The notes below the pieces were generated by a model that was not told the origin of the DNA, ran no database searches, and saw only the letters and a program-made list of their open reading frames with translations. Of a DNA stretch of 64,000 bases, positions 36,837 through 46,440 are shown piece after piece (positions within the stretch are counted from its first letter, which is position 1; each line of letters opens with the position of its first letter). Source of the stretch: an uncultured Acidimicrobiales bacterium (GTDB taxonomy: Bacteria; Actinomycetota; Acidimicrobiia; Acidimicrobiales; CATQHL01); contig CATQHL010000001.1 of NCBI GenBank assembly GCA_958295925.1, forward strand, positions 402,676-466,675, given 5' to 3'. The position numbers and the translations under genes were made by a program.

Positions 36837-39800
36837 ATGAATACTCCTGATAATGCTTCTGGCGCTTCCGAAACCTCATCTGCCCCGCCCTTGAGTGAAA
36901 TATCCGCCAATCACAGTGGAGACGACGCTCGCATAGCGCGGATGCTCAAGGACTTGCAAGACAAAGTGCTCCAGCTCGATCGGCGGAACAAGCTGCTCTA
37001 CTACAAGGACAGGACAGACAGCGCCCAAAGGCGCAAATCAAGCATCCAGTTGCATGTAACGCCCGCTGAGGTCGACCAATGGCTTGAGAGCAGCAAACCT
37101 CTCTGGCTATTCCCCCACTTTGACGTCAGAGGGAATGTGGAAACCTTCATCGAGGGGGAAGATCTCCAGCGAAGGCTCCGCAACCTGCGTCGCAAGGAGA
37201 TCCAATTCGAAGAGGAGCAGGGGCTAAACGTCCTCTTCCTGGCCGTCGGGTTTCTCGAGTGGATCGAGCAGGAAGGCGACCAGATAGGCGAGCCTGCCAT
37301 CTCCCCGCTTGTCTTGCTGCCTTGCGATCTGCAGCGCAATGGCCTGAGTTCGCCTTTTTACCTAAAACCCGAGGACGACCTTCCAGAGCACAACCAAACC
37401 CTGCAGAAAGCCCTCGAAACCAAAGGGGTCTCCCTACCCGAACTGAAACCTGATAGCAGTATCAGCGACTATCTCCAGAAAGTACGCAATTTGCTCACTT
37501 CGCGAGCCGGGTGGAGGGTACACGAAGACGTATTCCTGGACACGTTTTCCTTCTCAAGAATTTCGATGTACAAGGACTATGAACATATGCTCAAGATGAC
37601 TTGGAGCAATCCCCTCATTAGACAAATTGCCGGTGTCGGCGATTCGGTCGGAGAATCAAACGACCACCTGTCAAGTCATTTGCCAAAGCTCAAGGAACTG
37701 AGCGGTGGCAGGCTTGACGACCTGATCGAAATCCGCGACCAGTTCACAGTACTTGACGCCGATTTCAGCCAACTTCGGGCAATAGAAGCATCCCGCAAAG
37801 GCTCGAACCTCGTGATACACGGCCCGCCCGGGACAGGCAAGAGTCAGACCATAGCCAACCTGATAGCCACCCTGCTCGCAGACCGTAAGAAGGTTCTCTT
37901 CGTCAGCGAAAAGAAAGCAGCCCTCGATGTAGTAAAACGTCGCCTTGAGCAATGTCACCTAGGCGTCTTCTGTCTCGACCTGCACAGCAGGGCTGCTAGC
38001 AAAGCCTCGGTATACGAGCAATTGAGAGCGTCTCTCGATGATCCGCGGGAAGACCGCAACTCGAACATCTCCTACGACAATTTGAAGAATTACCGGAGTC
38101 ATCTAAACGAGTACACCAGAGCGCTTCACCGGATCAGAAATCCCTTGGAGAAAACAGTGTTCAACGTTCAAGGTGAGTTCGCGAAGATTCGTGACCATCC
38201 CACCGTGGAGTTCAAGGTCGGCGACATCGCTCAGCTGAGCAAGAAGGAGCTTGAAGCAATTGAGCGTAGTTGCGAGCGCATTGTGAGCCGAACTGACGAG
38301 TTCAGAGAGCACTATACGAGCAGGTGGGTACCCCTCAAAGACATGCCCTCCTCGCTGGACTTGCATTGGCAAATCGCTAAGGAAGTAGAGCACGTTGCGG
38401 AATACGTCAAAAGAATCCGCACGACAAGCGAAGAGTTGGCTCAACACATGGGAACAACACCGCCAGTCGACTTTGCCGGCAGCAGATTACTTGCCGACCT
38501 GCTCGAGCACTTCACACAGGCAACGGGCGTGCACTTGCACTGGCTAAGAGAGGGAGTAATTGCTGAGGTTGCCGAGGAGGCAACTCTTCAGCTCGCTCAA
38601 CAAAAGGATCGAAGGCGCCTCCAAGGCATTTGCAGAGAGGCTTTCGGAGAGGCAATTCCAGAGCTGGACTTTCGCAGCATCGAAATCGAACTCCAACGAA
38701 TCAGCAAACTTGCAACGCAATTCTCAAAAGTGCTGGGAAAAGAGTGGGAAAAGAAAATCGTGGTTGAGCCCAATGAATTGTGCAAGCTACTAGTTGAGGC
38801 GAGGGACGCGCTGGTCGCAAGCAATATTCGTTCCGGGGAACTCTCGAAACTACTCGACTTCGAGCCATCCGAGAGATGGAAATCGTTCAGCAACAACATT
38901 CGGGTGCTCGATAAGTTGATCCTCGACATAGCAACTTTGCATCCGGTGCCAAGGCTCTGGCTCGAACGCGACTTGGTGAAGCAAACCCTGCGGCAGATGA
39001 GCAGGTTCGGCGATTTTCTGACGAGTTGGAAAGAAGAGGAGTTCGCCCTAGCAGAAGACTTCACAAACGAAATACTTGAAGTAGTCGACTGCGAAATGCT
39101 GGATAGGTTCCGCGGCGACTATCTTCGCAAGCTAAGCAGGCTAAAGGGCGGATACCGCTCAGACCTCAGATGTCTCAGGAACACTTTGCACCAACAGCGC
39201 AGGCTCTCCTTCGAAGACGCCCAAAAAGCGGTGCGACTCGCAATTTTCGTTAAGAATTTCCGTAGAGACTGGAAAGAATCCAAGGACACGCTTGAAGAGT
39301 TGGTTGGGTCAATGCGCTTCGACGAACGAGAAACCGAAATACCTCAAATCATTGAGGAATTCAAATGGGCTATTGACATTCAAGGCCGATGCTCAGCTCC
39401 CGCCGTGACCGCGGCTCTCGTCTACCCTGAACGGCTGCCTGCCATCAAGGCAGAGCTTGAATCCTCCCGCAAGATAGCCAACCGTACGGAAACAGCATTT
39501 TCCCGCATAGGAAGAGGCGCAATGTTGGAAAAGTCCGTAGACACAATGGATCTTCAAAGCCAAGTCAGATTCGTGATGGCAAACGTGAAGAAGTTCGAAG
39601 AAGCCGTCGGAGACCTTCTCAAACACTTCAGGACTCCTCCGTCGGACTTGTCCAAGTTAAAGACCATAGTGTCAAACACAGTGAAATTGCTTGACGCGAC
39701 CGAAGAGGAAGCCAGACAATCGCAGAATCTCTCGATAATTTTTAAAGGCAAATACAACGGACCGCAGACTGACTGGGAAGAGGTAATCACCAGCGTTTCC

Positions 39801-42533
39801 TGGACAAAAAAGTTGATAATACTAGCCTCGCCAGACCACGCCAGATATTCAGACAAGTTCAAAGAGCACATCACTTCGCCTATGGATCCCTCAAAATACG
39901 CCAAAATGTCATCCAGTCTCGCCACGCTGAATGAGGACTACCCCGCCCAACTCAAGAGACTCGACAAGCACTTCAACGAGAAAGCCGCAAGCTTCGGGAA
40001 TTGGTTGATGACCCCATATGGCGACCTGATCAACTGGGCTGGCGACATAGCCGACCACGCCGAGTCCGTAAGCGACTGGCAAGAATACCAAGTCGCAGTC
40101 AGATCATTTGAAAATACCCTTGAAGTTGGCCTGCTAGGCCGCATCAGGGAAGTAACCGAGAACGCAGACGACGTACCCCGCATTGTCCGGCGACGAATAT
40201 ACTCGCTGTGGCTTGACCACATCTTCGAATCTGACCACATGCTCGGCATATTCAACTCAGCCGATCACGACGATATCTGCAATAAGTTCAGAGAGTTGGA
40301 CAGGCAACAGTTTAAAGCCAAGATCGCCGAAGTGCGCCAAAGGTGCTTTGACGCCTATCCCGACAAGTATTCGGAAAGCGTAAGCTCGGGACAGCTTGCA
40401 ACCCTCAAGAAAGCACTCATCAAAAAGAAACATCAGCCCTCGGTCAGGAATCTGTTGAGAGTGACGGCTAATGTGACTCTGGCCCTTAAGCCCTGCTTTA
40501 TGATGAGCCCGCTGGCCGTGAGCCAGTATCTGCCGCGTAGTTTGCAAGACAACGGCACTCTCGAGTTTGACGTTGTGATTTTTGACGAGGCATCGCAAGT
40601 GTTTCCTGAGGACGCCATTCCAGCTCTGGTTCGGGCACGCCAAGCGATAGTGGCGGGCGATCGCAAGCAGTTACCCCCGACTAGTTTCTTCAAGAAGATA
40701 AGCGACGACCAAGAACCGATCGACGACGAGGAAGATGATGAACCCGGCTTCGCAAAGGGCATGGAAAGCATCCTCGACGTGATGGTCAGCCTGTCGGGTC
40801 CAAACTTGGTCGAGGAATATCTCAGCATGCACTACAGGAGTAGGAGCGAAGACCTCATCCGCTACTCCAATAAGTGGTTCTACAAGAATCGTCTGCTCAC
40901 GTTTCCCGATGCGGGCTGCAGACAACCTCCTATCGGAATCGAGGACGTCTACCTGGCCGAAGCCTGCTACGACGCCGGAGGTGCACGTACCAATCGTGAG
41001 GAGGCTGAAAAGGTCGTCGAGATTACCTTTGAGATGATGAAAAAGATTCCGGAGGGCGAAAGCATAGGGGTGGTTGCGCTTTCGCGGGCGCAGGCCAATT
41101 TGATTGAGGATCTCATGCATGAGCGGAGGGTGAATAATAGGGAATTCGACTGGCGTTTCAAGGAAGATGTCGAGGAGCGGTTTTTTATAAAGAACCTGGA
41201 GAATGTCCAGGGCGATGAGCGTGATCACATCATCATCTGTATCGGATACGGGCCGACTGCAACCGGAAAGGTCCTCCAGCGATTCGGCCCGATTTCGAAC
41301 GCAGGAGGAGAACGTCGGCTGAATGTGGCTGTCAGCCGGGCGAGGCGCAGCATGACGGTTGTCCACTCCATAAAGGCCGAGGACATCAACGAGGACAGCA
41401 AGTACGAGGGGCCAAGGCTGCTTCGTCGTTTCCTGGAATACATCCGCAATCCCCGGGATGCGTTTGAATCACAAGAAACAGGTGACGCCGACGCAGAACC
41501 TGAGTCACCGTTTGAGGAGGCGGTCCGCCAGGCGCTGGTGGACAAGGGTTACAATTTGCGGTCGCAGATAGGCGTATCTGGCTACCGCATCGACCTGGGC
41601 GTGTTGTCGGAGGATGGTAAGAGCTTCGACCTTGGAATTGAGTGCGACGGAGCGACCTATCACAGCGCTCCCGCCGCTCGCGACAGGGACCGCCTGCGCC
41701 AGGAGGTGCTGGAGAGCCTGGGATGGAAAATCCACCGCATCTGGTCGACTTCCTGGGTGCGCAACCCAGAAGCTGAGATGGCAAAGGTCGAGAATTTACT
41801 GCGGCAAATCCGGGCGGGCACTCCACTGGAACGCCCTAAGCCGACAGATATTGAGAGCAAGAAAGACGATCTCCGCAAAGCATCGGCCGCTACGACCGAC
41901 TCAACAGCATTCGCCAAAGCGGCCTTCGCCCCGCCTCAAGGCCCGACAAAGGGCACGAGCGGCATTCAGTTCACGAATTACAAAGAAGCCAGCTTGCGGA
42001 ACATAAGCATCAAACAAGAATTCTGCGACGAAGCACGCGAAACCAGCACCCAAATCTTCCGACGGTTAGTTGAAGTCGAGGGGCCAATTCACATGGACTT
42101 GTTGATCCAGAGAATTCGCGACCTATACGGCTATGACAGGGCCAGAAAACAGTTGAGGAAAGAAATTGTGCGTGCTGTTGCTTGGGCAGTATTGGATGGT
42201 GAGATCTGCTACGCAGCCGGAGCTGAATCGTCCGAGTTTCTCATGCCTATCAACGCTGTCTCAATCCGCCCGAGACGTCCAATTGACGGTAATAAACCCA
42301 GAAATGTATTACACATTGCATTGAATGAGCTTAAGGAGGGTACGCTGGTTACGGTCAAGAATATGTATGGAGCGAGCAGCAGGGAAGAGCTGATTGCTGA
42401 GACTGCCAAGCAGTTCGGCTATAAACGGACAGGGGCGGTTATTGAAAAGCGGATTGGGCAAGCCGTTGACGAGTTGATTGAAGAAGGTCGCCTGCGCTGG
42501 AATCACGGGTCGTTAGAGGGTGAGGAGCAATAA
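36837..42533 (+). CDS. Giant DUF4011/DUF3320-type SF1 helicase with Vsr-like nuclease domain
   Basis: This 1,898-residue protein has an N-terminal DUF4011-like domain (about residues 30-240). The Walker A motif HGPPGTGKSQ is near residue 327. A long helical insertion follows. Walker B is FDEASQ with GDRKQLPP near residue 1245, and helicase motif VI is NVAVSRARR near residue 1496. A PD-(D/E)XK/Vsr-like domain follows at about 1570-1660 (IDLGVL then GIECDGATYH). A C-terminal DUF3320-like winged-helix region lies at about 1720-1890. Proteins of this build are common in defence islands. I expect it to unwind and cut foreign or damaged DNA. The ATG at 36837 has a usable upstream AAGG. Confidence 0.82.
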   Translation: MNTPDNASGASETSSAPPLSEISANHSGDDARIARMLKDLQDKVLQLDRRNKLLYYKDRTDSAQRRKSSIQLHVTPAEVDQWLESSKPLWLFPHFDVRGNVETFIEGEDLQRRLRNLRRKEIQFEEEQGLNVLFLAVGFLEWIEQEGDQIGEPAISPLVLLPCDLQRNGLSSPFYLKPEDDLPEHNQTLQKALETKGVSLPELKPDSSISDYLQKVRNLLTSRAGWRVHEDVFLDTFSFSRISMYKDYEHMLKMTWSNPLIRQIAGVGDSVGESNDHLSSHLPKLKELSGGRLDDLIEIRDQFTVLDADFSQLRAIEASRKGSNLVIHGPPGTGKSQTIANLIATLLADRKKVLFVSEKKAALDVVKRRLEQCHLGVFCLDLHSRAASKASVYEQLRASLDDPREDRNSNISYDNLKNYRSHLNEYTRALHRIRNPLEKTVFNVQGEFAKIRDHPTVEFKVGDIAQLSKKELEAIERSCERIVSRTDEFREHYTSRWVPLKDMPSSLDLHWQIAKEVEHVAEYVKRIRTTSEELAQHMGTTPPVDFAGSRLLADLLEHFTQATGVHLHWLREGVIAEVAEEATLQLAQQKDRRRLQGICREAFGEAIPELDFRSIEIELQRISKLATQFSKVLGKEWEKKIVVEPNELCKLLVEARDALVASNIRSGELSKLLDFEPSERWKSFSNNIRVLDKLILDIATLHPVPRLWLERDLVKQTLRQMSRFGDFLTSWKEEEFALAEDFTNEILEVVDCEMLDRFRGDYLRKLSRLKGGYRSDLRCLRNTLHQQRRLSFEDAQKAVRLAIFVKNFRRDWKESKDTLEELVGSMRFDERETEIPQIIEEFKWAIDIQGRCSAPAVTAALVYPERLPAIKAELESSRKIANRTETAFSRIGRGAMLEKSVDTMDLQSQVRFVMANVKKFEEAVGDLLKHFRTPPSDLSKLKTIVSNTVKLLDATEEEARQSQNLSIIFKGKYNGPQTDWEEVITSVSWTKKLIILASPDHARYSDKFKEHITSPMDPSKYAKMSSSLATLNEDYPAQLKRLDKHFNEKAASFGNWLMTPYGDLINWAGDIADHAESVSDWQEYQVAVRSFENTLEVGLLGRIREVTENADDVPRIVRRRIYSLWLDHIFESDHMLGIFNSADHDDICNKFRELDRQQFKAKIAEVRQRCFDAYPDKYSESVSSGQLATLKKALIKKKHQPSVRNLLRVTANVTLALKPCFMMSPLAVSQYLPRSLQDNGTLEFDVVIFDEASQVFPEDAIPALVRARQAIVAGDRKQLPPTSFFKKISDDQEPIDDEEDDEPGFAKGMESILDVMVSLSGPNLVEEYLSMHYRSRSEDLIRYSNKWFYKNRLLTFPDAGCRQPPIGIEDVYLAEACYDAGGARTNREEAEKVVEITFEMMKKIPEGESIGVVALSRAQANLIEDLMHERRVNNREFDWRFKEDVEERFFIKNLENVQGDERDHIIICIGYGPTATGKVLQRFGPISNAGGERRLNVAVSRARRSMTVVHSIKAEDINEDSKYEGPRLLRRFLEYIRNPRDAFESQETGDADAEPESPFEEAVRQALVDKGYNLRSQIGVSGYRIDLGVLSEDGKSFDLGIECDGATYHSAPAARDRDRLRQEVLESLGWKIHRIWSTSWVRNPEAEMAKVENLLRQIRAGTPLERPKPTDIESKKDDLRKASAATTDSTAFAKAAFAPPQGPTKGTSGIQFTNYKEASLRNISIKQEFCDEARETSTQIFRRLVEVEGPIHMDLLIQRIRDLYGYDRARKQLRKEIVRAVAWAVLDGEICYAAGAESSEFLMPINAVSIRPRRPIDGNKPRNVLHIALNELKEGTLVTVKNMYGASSREELIAETAKQFGYKRTGAVIEKRIGQAVDELIEEGRLRWNHGSLEGEEQ

Positions 42534-42710
42534 AGGACTCGGGGATTGGTCGCAGGCTACCCTGGCAGCAATAATTAGACGCCAAGAGTGGATGTTGTCG
42601 GTTTGCTAAACGCTGGAAGGTTTGCTCCCCACGTCAGACTCAACTACCCTCAAAATCCCGCGTCGAACTTGGGGGGCGGCATAGGAGCGTCCCCTGCGGT
42701 GTGGCCAGAC

Positions 42711-43685
42711 TCAACTATCTTCGAGAGATTCCTCGGCGGCAGATTCCTCGACGACCTTGTCCTCAACTTGCGACTTCGTTTTTCCTCTCACGGCAGGATT
42801 CGCCTCGGCGGCTGATTCCTCGACGGCCTTGTCCTCAACGGCAGATTCCTCGGCGGCTTTGTCCTCGGCGGCAGATTCCTCGGCGGCCTTGTCGCAAATT
42901 TCCAGCATCTCCTCGAATGGCGTAACCGCAAAGCTCAGGTGGATGCTGTGTCGGGCGAGCGCTCTAGTGAGTTGAGTTACGTACTTAGAGCCCGGGGTTC
43001 CATCGAAGCCAAACCTCGAATGTATGTGAACGCAAATCGCCGCGATAGCTCTGGGGTCGTTGATTACCGCTACGTTGCGGACGCACCCTCCAACCAGTGC
43101 TTCCCACGACGTATTCCGGCGAAACAGCGCATAAGCATGCTCGTCAGTCAAGCGACCTTTTGAAGCCTTTGCCGCTTGTCTGCTAATCCTGACTCTCCAC
43201 CAGGCCCTGGAAACCGGGCAGTCTCTAAACACCGAAATCCGCCCCCTAATGTGATGTAATCCCCCTAGTCGCCTGCAGACATTGCGGGTTGTTCCGTCGT
43301 CGTCCTTTCCTTTGAGGCTTCTAACCCAGTCGTCGCCTAGTAGATTCGACATCATCCATTGGGCGTGGGCGACCGTCCAGTAGACAGGGCGAATAGCCTG
43401 AGATGGTCGCAAATTCGAAAAGGCGACAGCGATTTCTTCTTCTAGCTCTTTGGGCGGATCGCTCGCCTCCCCCGCGGACAATTTTCGGTGCAGCACCTGG
43501 ACTCCATACTTCTGCGACCTGTCCATCATCAAGTTTTCAAACAGGTATTCAGATAACTGCCCTGCACCCGAGTTCACAATTTGAGCAAGCTCTGCCTGGG
43601 CAGCGGATTCCTCCTCCGGCTCCCCGGACTTAACCATTCTTCTTTGCCAAGTCGTGAACGCTGCTGACACCTTTTCGGGAATCAT
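42711..43685 (-). CDS. Unknown protein B2 of the second GHKL cassette
   Basis: This 324-residue protein is the counterpart of B1. The shared pattern includes a Trp-rich helix (SRAWWRVRISRQAA, about residues 159-172), a following helix around FRRNTSWEALVGG, and INDPRAIAAICVHIHS resembling the last conserved helix of B1. The C-terminal 70 residues are a repetitive acidic tail of AAEESAAEDK-like decapeptides. ATG start overlapping the end of A2 (ATGA). No catalytic motif is visible. It is the last gene of the cassette and is convergent with the helicase gene. Confidence 0.62.
   Translation of the reverse strand: MIPEKVSAAFTTWQRRMVKSGEPEEESAAQAELAQIVNSGAGQLSEYLFENLMMDRSQKYGVQVLHRKLSAGEASDPPKELEEEIAVAFSNLRPSQAIRPVYWTVAHAQWMMSNLLGDDWVRSLKGKDDDGTTRNVCRRLGGLHHIRGRISVFRDCPVSRAWWRVRISRQAAKASKGRLTDEHAYALFRRNTSWEALVGGCVRNVAVINDPRAIAAICVHIHSRFGFDGTPGSKYVTQLTRALARHSIHLSFAVTPFEEMLEICDKAAEESAAEDKAAEESAVEDKAVEESAAEANPAVRGKTKSQVEDKVVEESAAEESLEDS
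42730..42890. repeat. 30-bp in-frame repeats in the tail of B2
   Basis: About four imperfect 30-bp units with a GCAGATTCCTCGGCGGC-like core encode a decapeptide close to AAEESAAEDK. One interruption encodes ANPAVRGKTKSQ. They sit at the end of gene B2 and are absent from B1. Confidence 0.85.
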
Positions 43686-44440
43686 TCCTCATCCTCCTCT
43701 TGCTCTTCTCTAAAGGGCTCAAGGACGGTTGCGGCTGTGGCGGCGTCATACCCGTCGGGGTCTTCCCACGTGGAGACTTCCTCGTCTTCGAGCTTCTCCC
43801 GGATCGATCTATACATCGGTGGTTCTATTCCCTCCTCCATAGCATCCGCAACCGTGGGCATCTTCCCCATTACACCAATTAGCGCCGCAATCTGAACGTC
43901 ACGGTTCGAGCATCGGGCAAACAAGTCAGTTGCCACGCTCACGATGAACTGATACTGGTCATCCGGCCCGGCAATCTCCATTCTTCCGTTCGGCAAAGCC
44001 TGATTGTGCTGGAATTTGAGGATTGAAGAAACAGACGCCTGGGTTCGAGCACAATGTCCCCGCGCCAGCCAAGCCCCCTTTGGTATCTCGACTGTGTCAT
44101 TGTCCTGCCAAGCAGGATTCAATCGGGCAGTGGACAGACTGACATCTGTTATTGCCACTAGGCCCGAGATAATGAACACTTCAGAGCCGGTGTCTTCAGA
44201 CGACCATTTGACCGTCTTGTCGTCGAGGCATGTAAATGCAGTATTAGACCACAGTGCAGACGGAGATCGGATTTCTATGCTCCACTTCGCCTTTCCCAGA
44301 GCCATCAGAGACTCAAGGTCGGGGGCATTGATCAGCTTATTGGTGACCGTCGCCGTGTTGCCTCTGGTACGAACCTTGTTTTCGTAAAATGCCCCTGGAA
44401 AATCTGCGCTTGTCAGGTCGGCGCGCAGCTGCGGATACAC
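43682..44440 (-). CDS. Unknown protein A2 of the second GHKL cassette
   Basis: This 252-residue protein occupies the position of A1 in cassette 1, directly after the GHKL ATPase. The N-terminal half appears beta-rich (APDLESLMALGKAKWSIEIR, then FIISGLVAITDVSLSTARL). The C terminus is very acidic (EEQEEDEE). The spacing of the strands and the DLES / VESI segment parallel A1, but identity is low and the match is by eye. GTG start two bases after the ATPase stop. Its stop overlaps the B2 start. The function is unknown. Confidence 0.58.
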   Translation of the reverse strand: MYPQLRADLTSADFPGAFYENKVRTRGNTATVTNKLINAPDLESLMALGKAKWSIEIRSPSALWSNTAFTCLDDKTVKWSSEDTGSEVFIISGLVAITDVSLSTARLNPAWQDNDTVEIPKGAWLARGHCARTQASVSSILKFQHNQALPNGRMEIAGPDDQYQFIVSVATDLFARCSNRDVQIAALIGVMGKMPTVADAMEEGIEPPMYRSIREKLEDEEVSTWEDPDGYDAATAATVLEPFREEQEEDEE

Positions 44441-44442
44441 GT

Positions 44443-46440
44443 CTACCCTTTTCTACGAATAAATTCAACCGACAACCCGACGGCGTCAGGCAACGGCTCT
44501 AGAAAGTCGAGCGGCAAGTGCCTTTTAGAGCTGTCTATGCCGACCTCGTAAGGATCTTCACTCTCCTTGATTGGCACAAACTTGCTGGGAAGAAGTCTTT
44601 CGCAAGTCTGGTCAGAACCCGGGTCTACATAGACGCGGACGCCGAGCTTTCCATGTGGATGTTCGTTCATCCAGACATCTACGCCGACGATCTGCCCGGA
44701 TGCGTCCCGACGGGTCCGAATGGAACTGGCCACAGCAACCTTTCGTCCTTGTCTCGGAGCTTGCCGGCGCGGCCGTTGCTTTGAATCGGGACGGGGGCGG
44801 GAAGGGTCAGGTGATGGGCTTGATGGCGGTTTGGGGGTGCCACCCCGGTGAAGACGCGAGGATGACGTCGGAAGAATCTCGGCTTCCCGCACCTCGCTGG
44901 TGGAGAACACGGCGAACGCCTCCGGAACAAAGGTCTCGTCGGACAGCTCGCCTGCTGCCTCTCGCAATTGCTTGGTGGCCTGCTTCAGCATCCCCCGCAA
45001 GACAGCTCGCTCTTTCTTGCATAGAGCCTTGAGGTTGATCTCCATGTGATCTGGCCCTTCGGAGGCGCGGATCAGGTTGTACATGTCACGAGGGTCATCG
45101 GAGAAGTCCGGCAAGAGAACCGCGTCAAAAGGCCGAACTCCGGCAAACGCCGATCTTTCCAGATACGGGGCGCTCTTGGTAATCCACATTCCGTCCCTGA
45201 ATACGTTTACCTGCGTCGGCTGACCCGGCTCAAGCGGCCTGAACAGCAGCTTGGTGCCGCCGATTTCTTTGAGTGGCTTGCCGCTCTTCAGCGTGTGATA
45301 TGCCCTGAAGACAAGCGTTGAGGGAAAAGACTCCCCTTTCGCTGCTCGAATTCTCCCGCCCGGATTAAGCATCCCCTCGATGGTGGACGAGTCGATTGTC
45401 TTGGATTGCTTCGTGCTTTCATCTCGAACGGAGATCGTCATCTTTCCGTCGACAAGGGCGGTAAGAAAGTGGGCTGCCGCAATTTTGGAAATCCTCTCCA
45501 CTGTGCCTTTGAAATCGTCCTCCCTGAAATCGTCAAAGCCGCAGATCGCTACAACAGAACCGGTGGAGTCCCCAAGCCTTTCAACTTCCGACGCAAGAAG
45601 CCGCGGCGGTGTTGTCAACATCTCAAAGCCAGGGGAAAAAAGATCAGGGCGCTCAAGTTCACTGTATGCCAGCGTTCCATTGGGGGAGCGCAACGCAATC
45701 CCACCCCCGGGCCGCTCTCCGTGCATGTGAGCCGCAAGCATGGCGCGACCTGAGGCAATCGTCTCAAGCTCACATCCATCATCTGCAAAGCGTCCTGCGT
45801 AGCAGACATAGCGCAGGTCGGAGGCCGAAAAAGCCGTGAGATGCCCTAGCCCCACGGAACCAGCCCCTCCTTTGTCCGGCCCCTTCGAGCTGTTGCTCTC
45901 GCTCAGTAACCTTCCCATCCTGTCGCGATTCAGGCCACACCCGTTATCCCGGCAGAACAGAACGCGCATTGTTTCCGAAGCGAGAGCGTCAGCGATTCTT
46001 TCCGTTATGTGCTCCTCGATGGCTGAGAGTGCTTCCACCTTTTTGCGCTGGAAGTACGCCCTGCTATATGCCGCCTTATAGGTACTGAGAGCAGGAAGAG
46101 TTGCGACCGGGACGTCTCTAATGGTTATAGACACTTCAACCGGTTTGCCTCCAGAACTTGCGTCAAGACAGTTCTGAAGCAGTTCCCTGATTACGGGTTC
46201 GGGGTTGCCCTTTTCGGTATGACTGGACGCCGCTATCGCAAAGCCGTCGTTGGAATTGCCCAACGGGAAAATCAGGCGGGCATCCCGCGTGTCGTCGGCG
46301 TGTGACGCGCCAGCAGACGCGCGGGCAGCGTTCCCCCCGCCGGCAGATGCGCCTTCGGCAAATGACGCGCCTGCCGCATCTGACGCGCCGTCCGACGAGT
46401 TGGCGGGGGGAACGGACGCGCTCACTTTCCCGCCTGTCAA
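44443..46440 (-). CDS. GHKL-type ATPase of the second cassette
   Basis: This 665-residue ATPase shows all Bergerat-fold motifs: N-box VIRELLQNCLDAS (residues 83-95), G1 box DNGCGL (165-170) and G2 box GSVGLGH (194-200). The fold also occurs in Hsp90, MutL and gyrase. The N-terminal 50 residues are an Ala/Gly/Ser-rich low-complexity leader. A Pro/Ser/Arg-rich linker near residues 545-585 separates a C-terminal domain. The TTG start overlaps the stop of the PP-loop gene. It is intact and corresponds to the interrupted ATPase of cassette 1. Confidence 0.78.
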   Translation of the reverse strand: MTGGKVSASVPPANSSDGASDAAGASFAEGASAGGGNAARASAGASHADDTRDARLIFPLGNSNDGFAIAASSHTEKGNPEPVIRELLQNCLDASSGGKPVEVSITIRDVPVATLPALSTYKAAYSRAYFQRKKVEALSAIEEHITERIADALASETMRVLFCRDNGCGLNRDRMGRLLSESNSSKGPDKGGAGSVGLGHLTAFSASDLRYVCYAGRFADDGCELETIASGRAMLAAHMHGERPGGGIALRSPNGTLAYSELERPDLFSPGFEMLTTPPRLLASEVERLGDSTGSVVAICGFDDFREDDFKGTVERISKIAAAHFLTALVDGKMTISVRDESTKQSKTIDSSTIEGMLNPGGRIRAAKGESFPSTLVFRAYHTLKSGKPLKEIGGTKLLFRPLEPGQPTQVNVFRDGMWITKSAPYLERSAFAGVRPFDAVLLPDFSDDPRDMYNLIRASEGPDHMEINLKALCKKERAVLRGMLKQATKQLREAAGELSDETFVPEAFAVFSTSEVREAEILPTSSSRLHRGGTPKPPSSPSPDPSRPRPDSKQRPRRQAPRQGRKVAVASSIRTRRDASGQIVGVDVWMNEHPHGKLGVRVYVDPGSDQTCERLLPSKFVPIKESEDPYEVGIDSSKRHLPLDFLEPLPDAVGLSVEFIRRKG

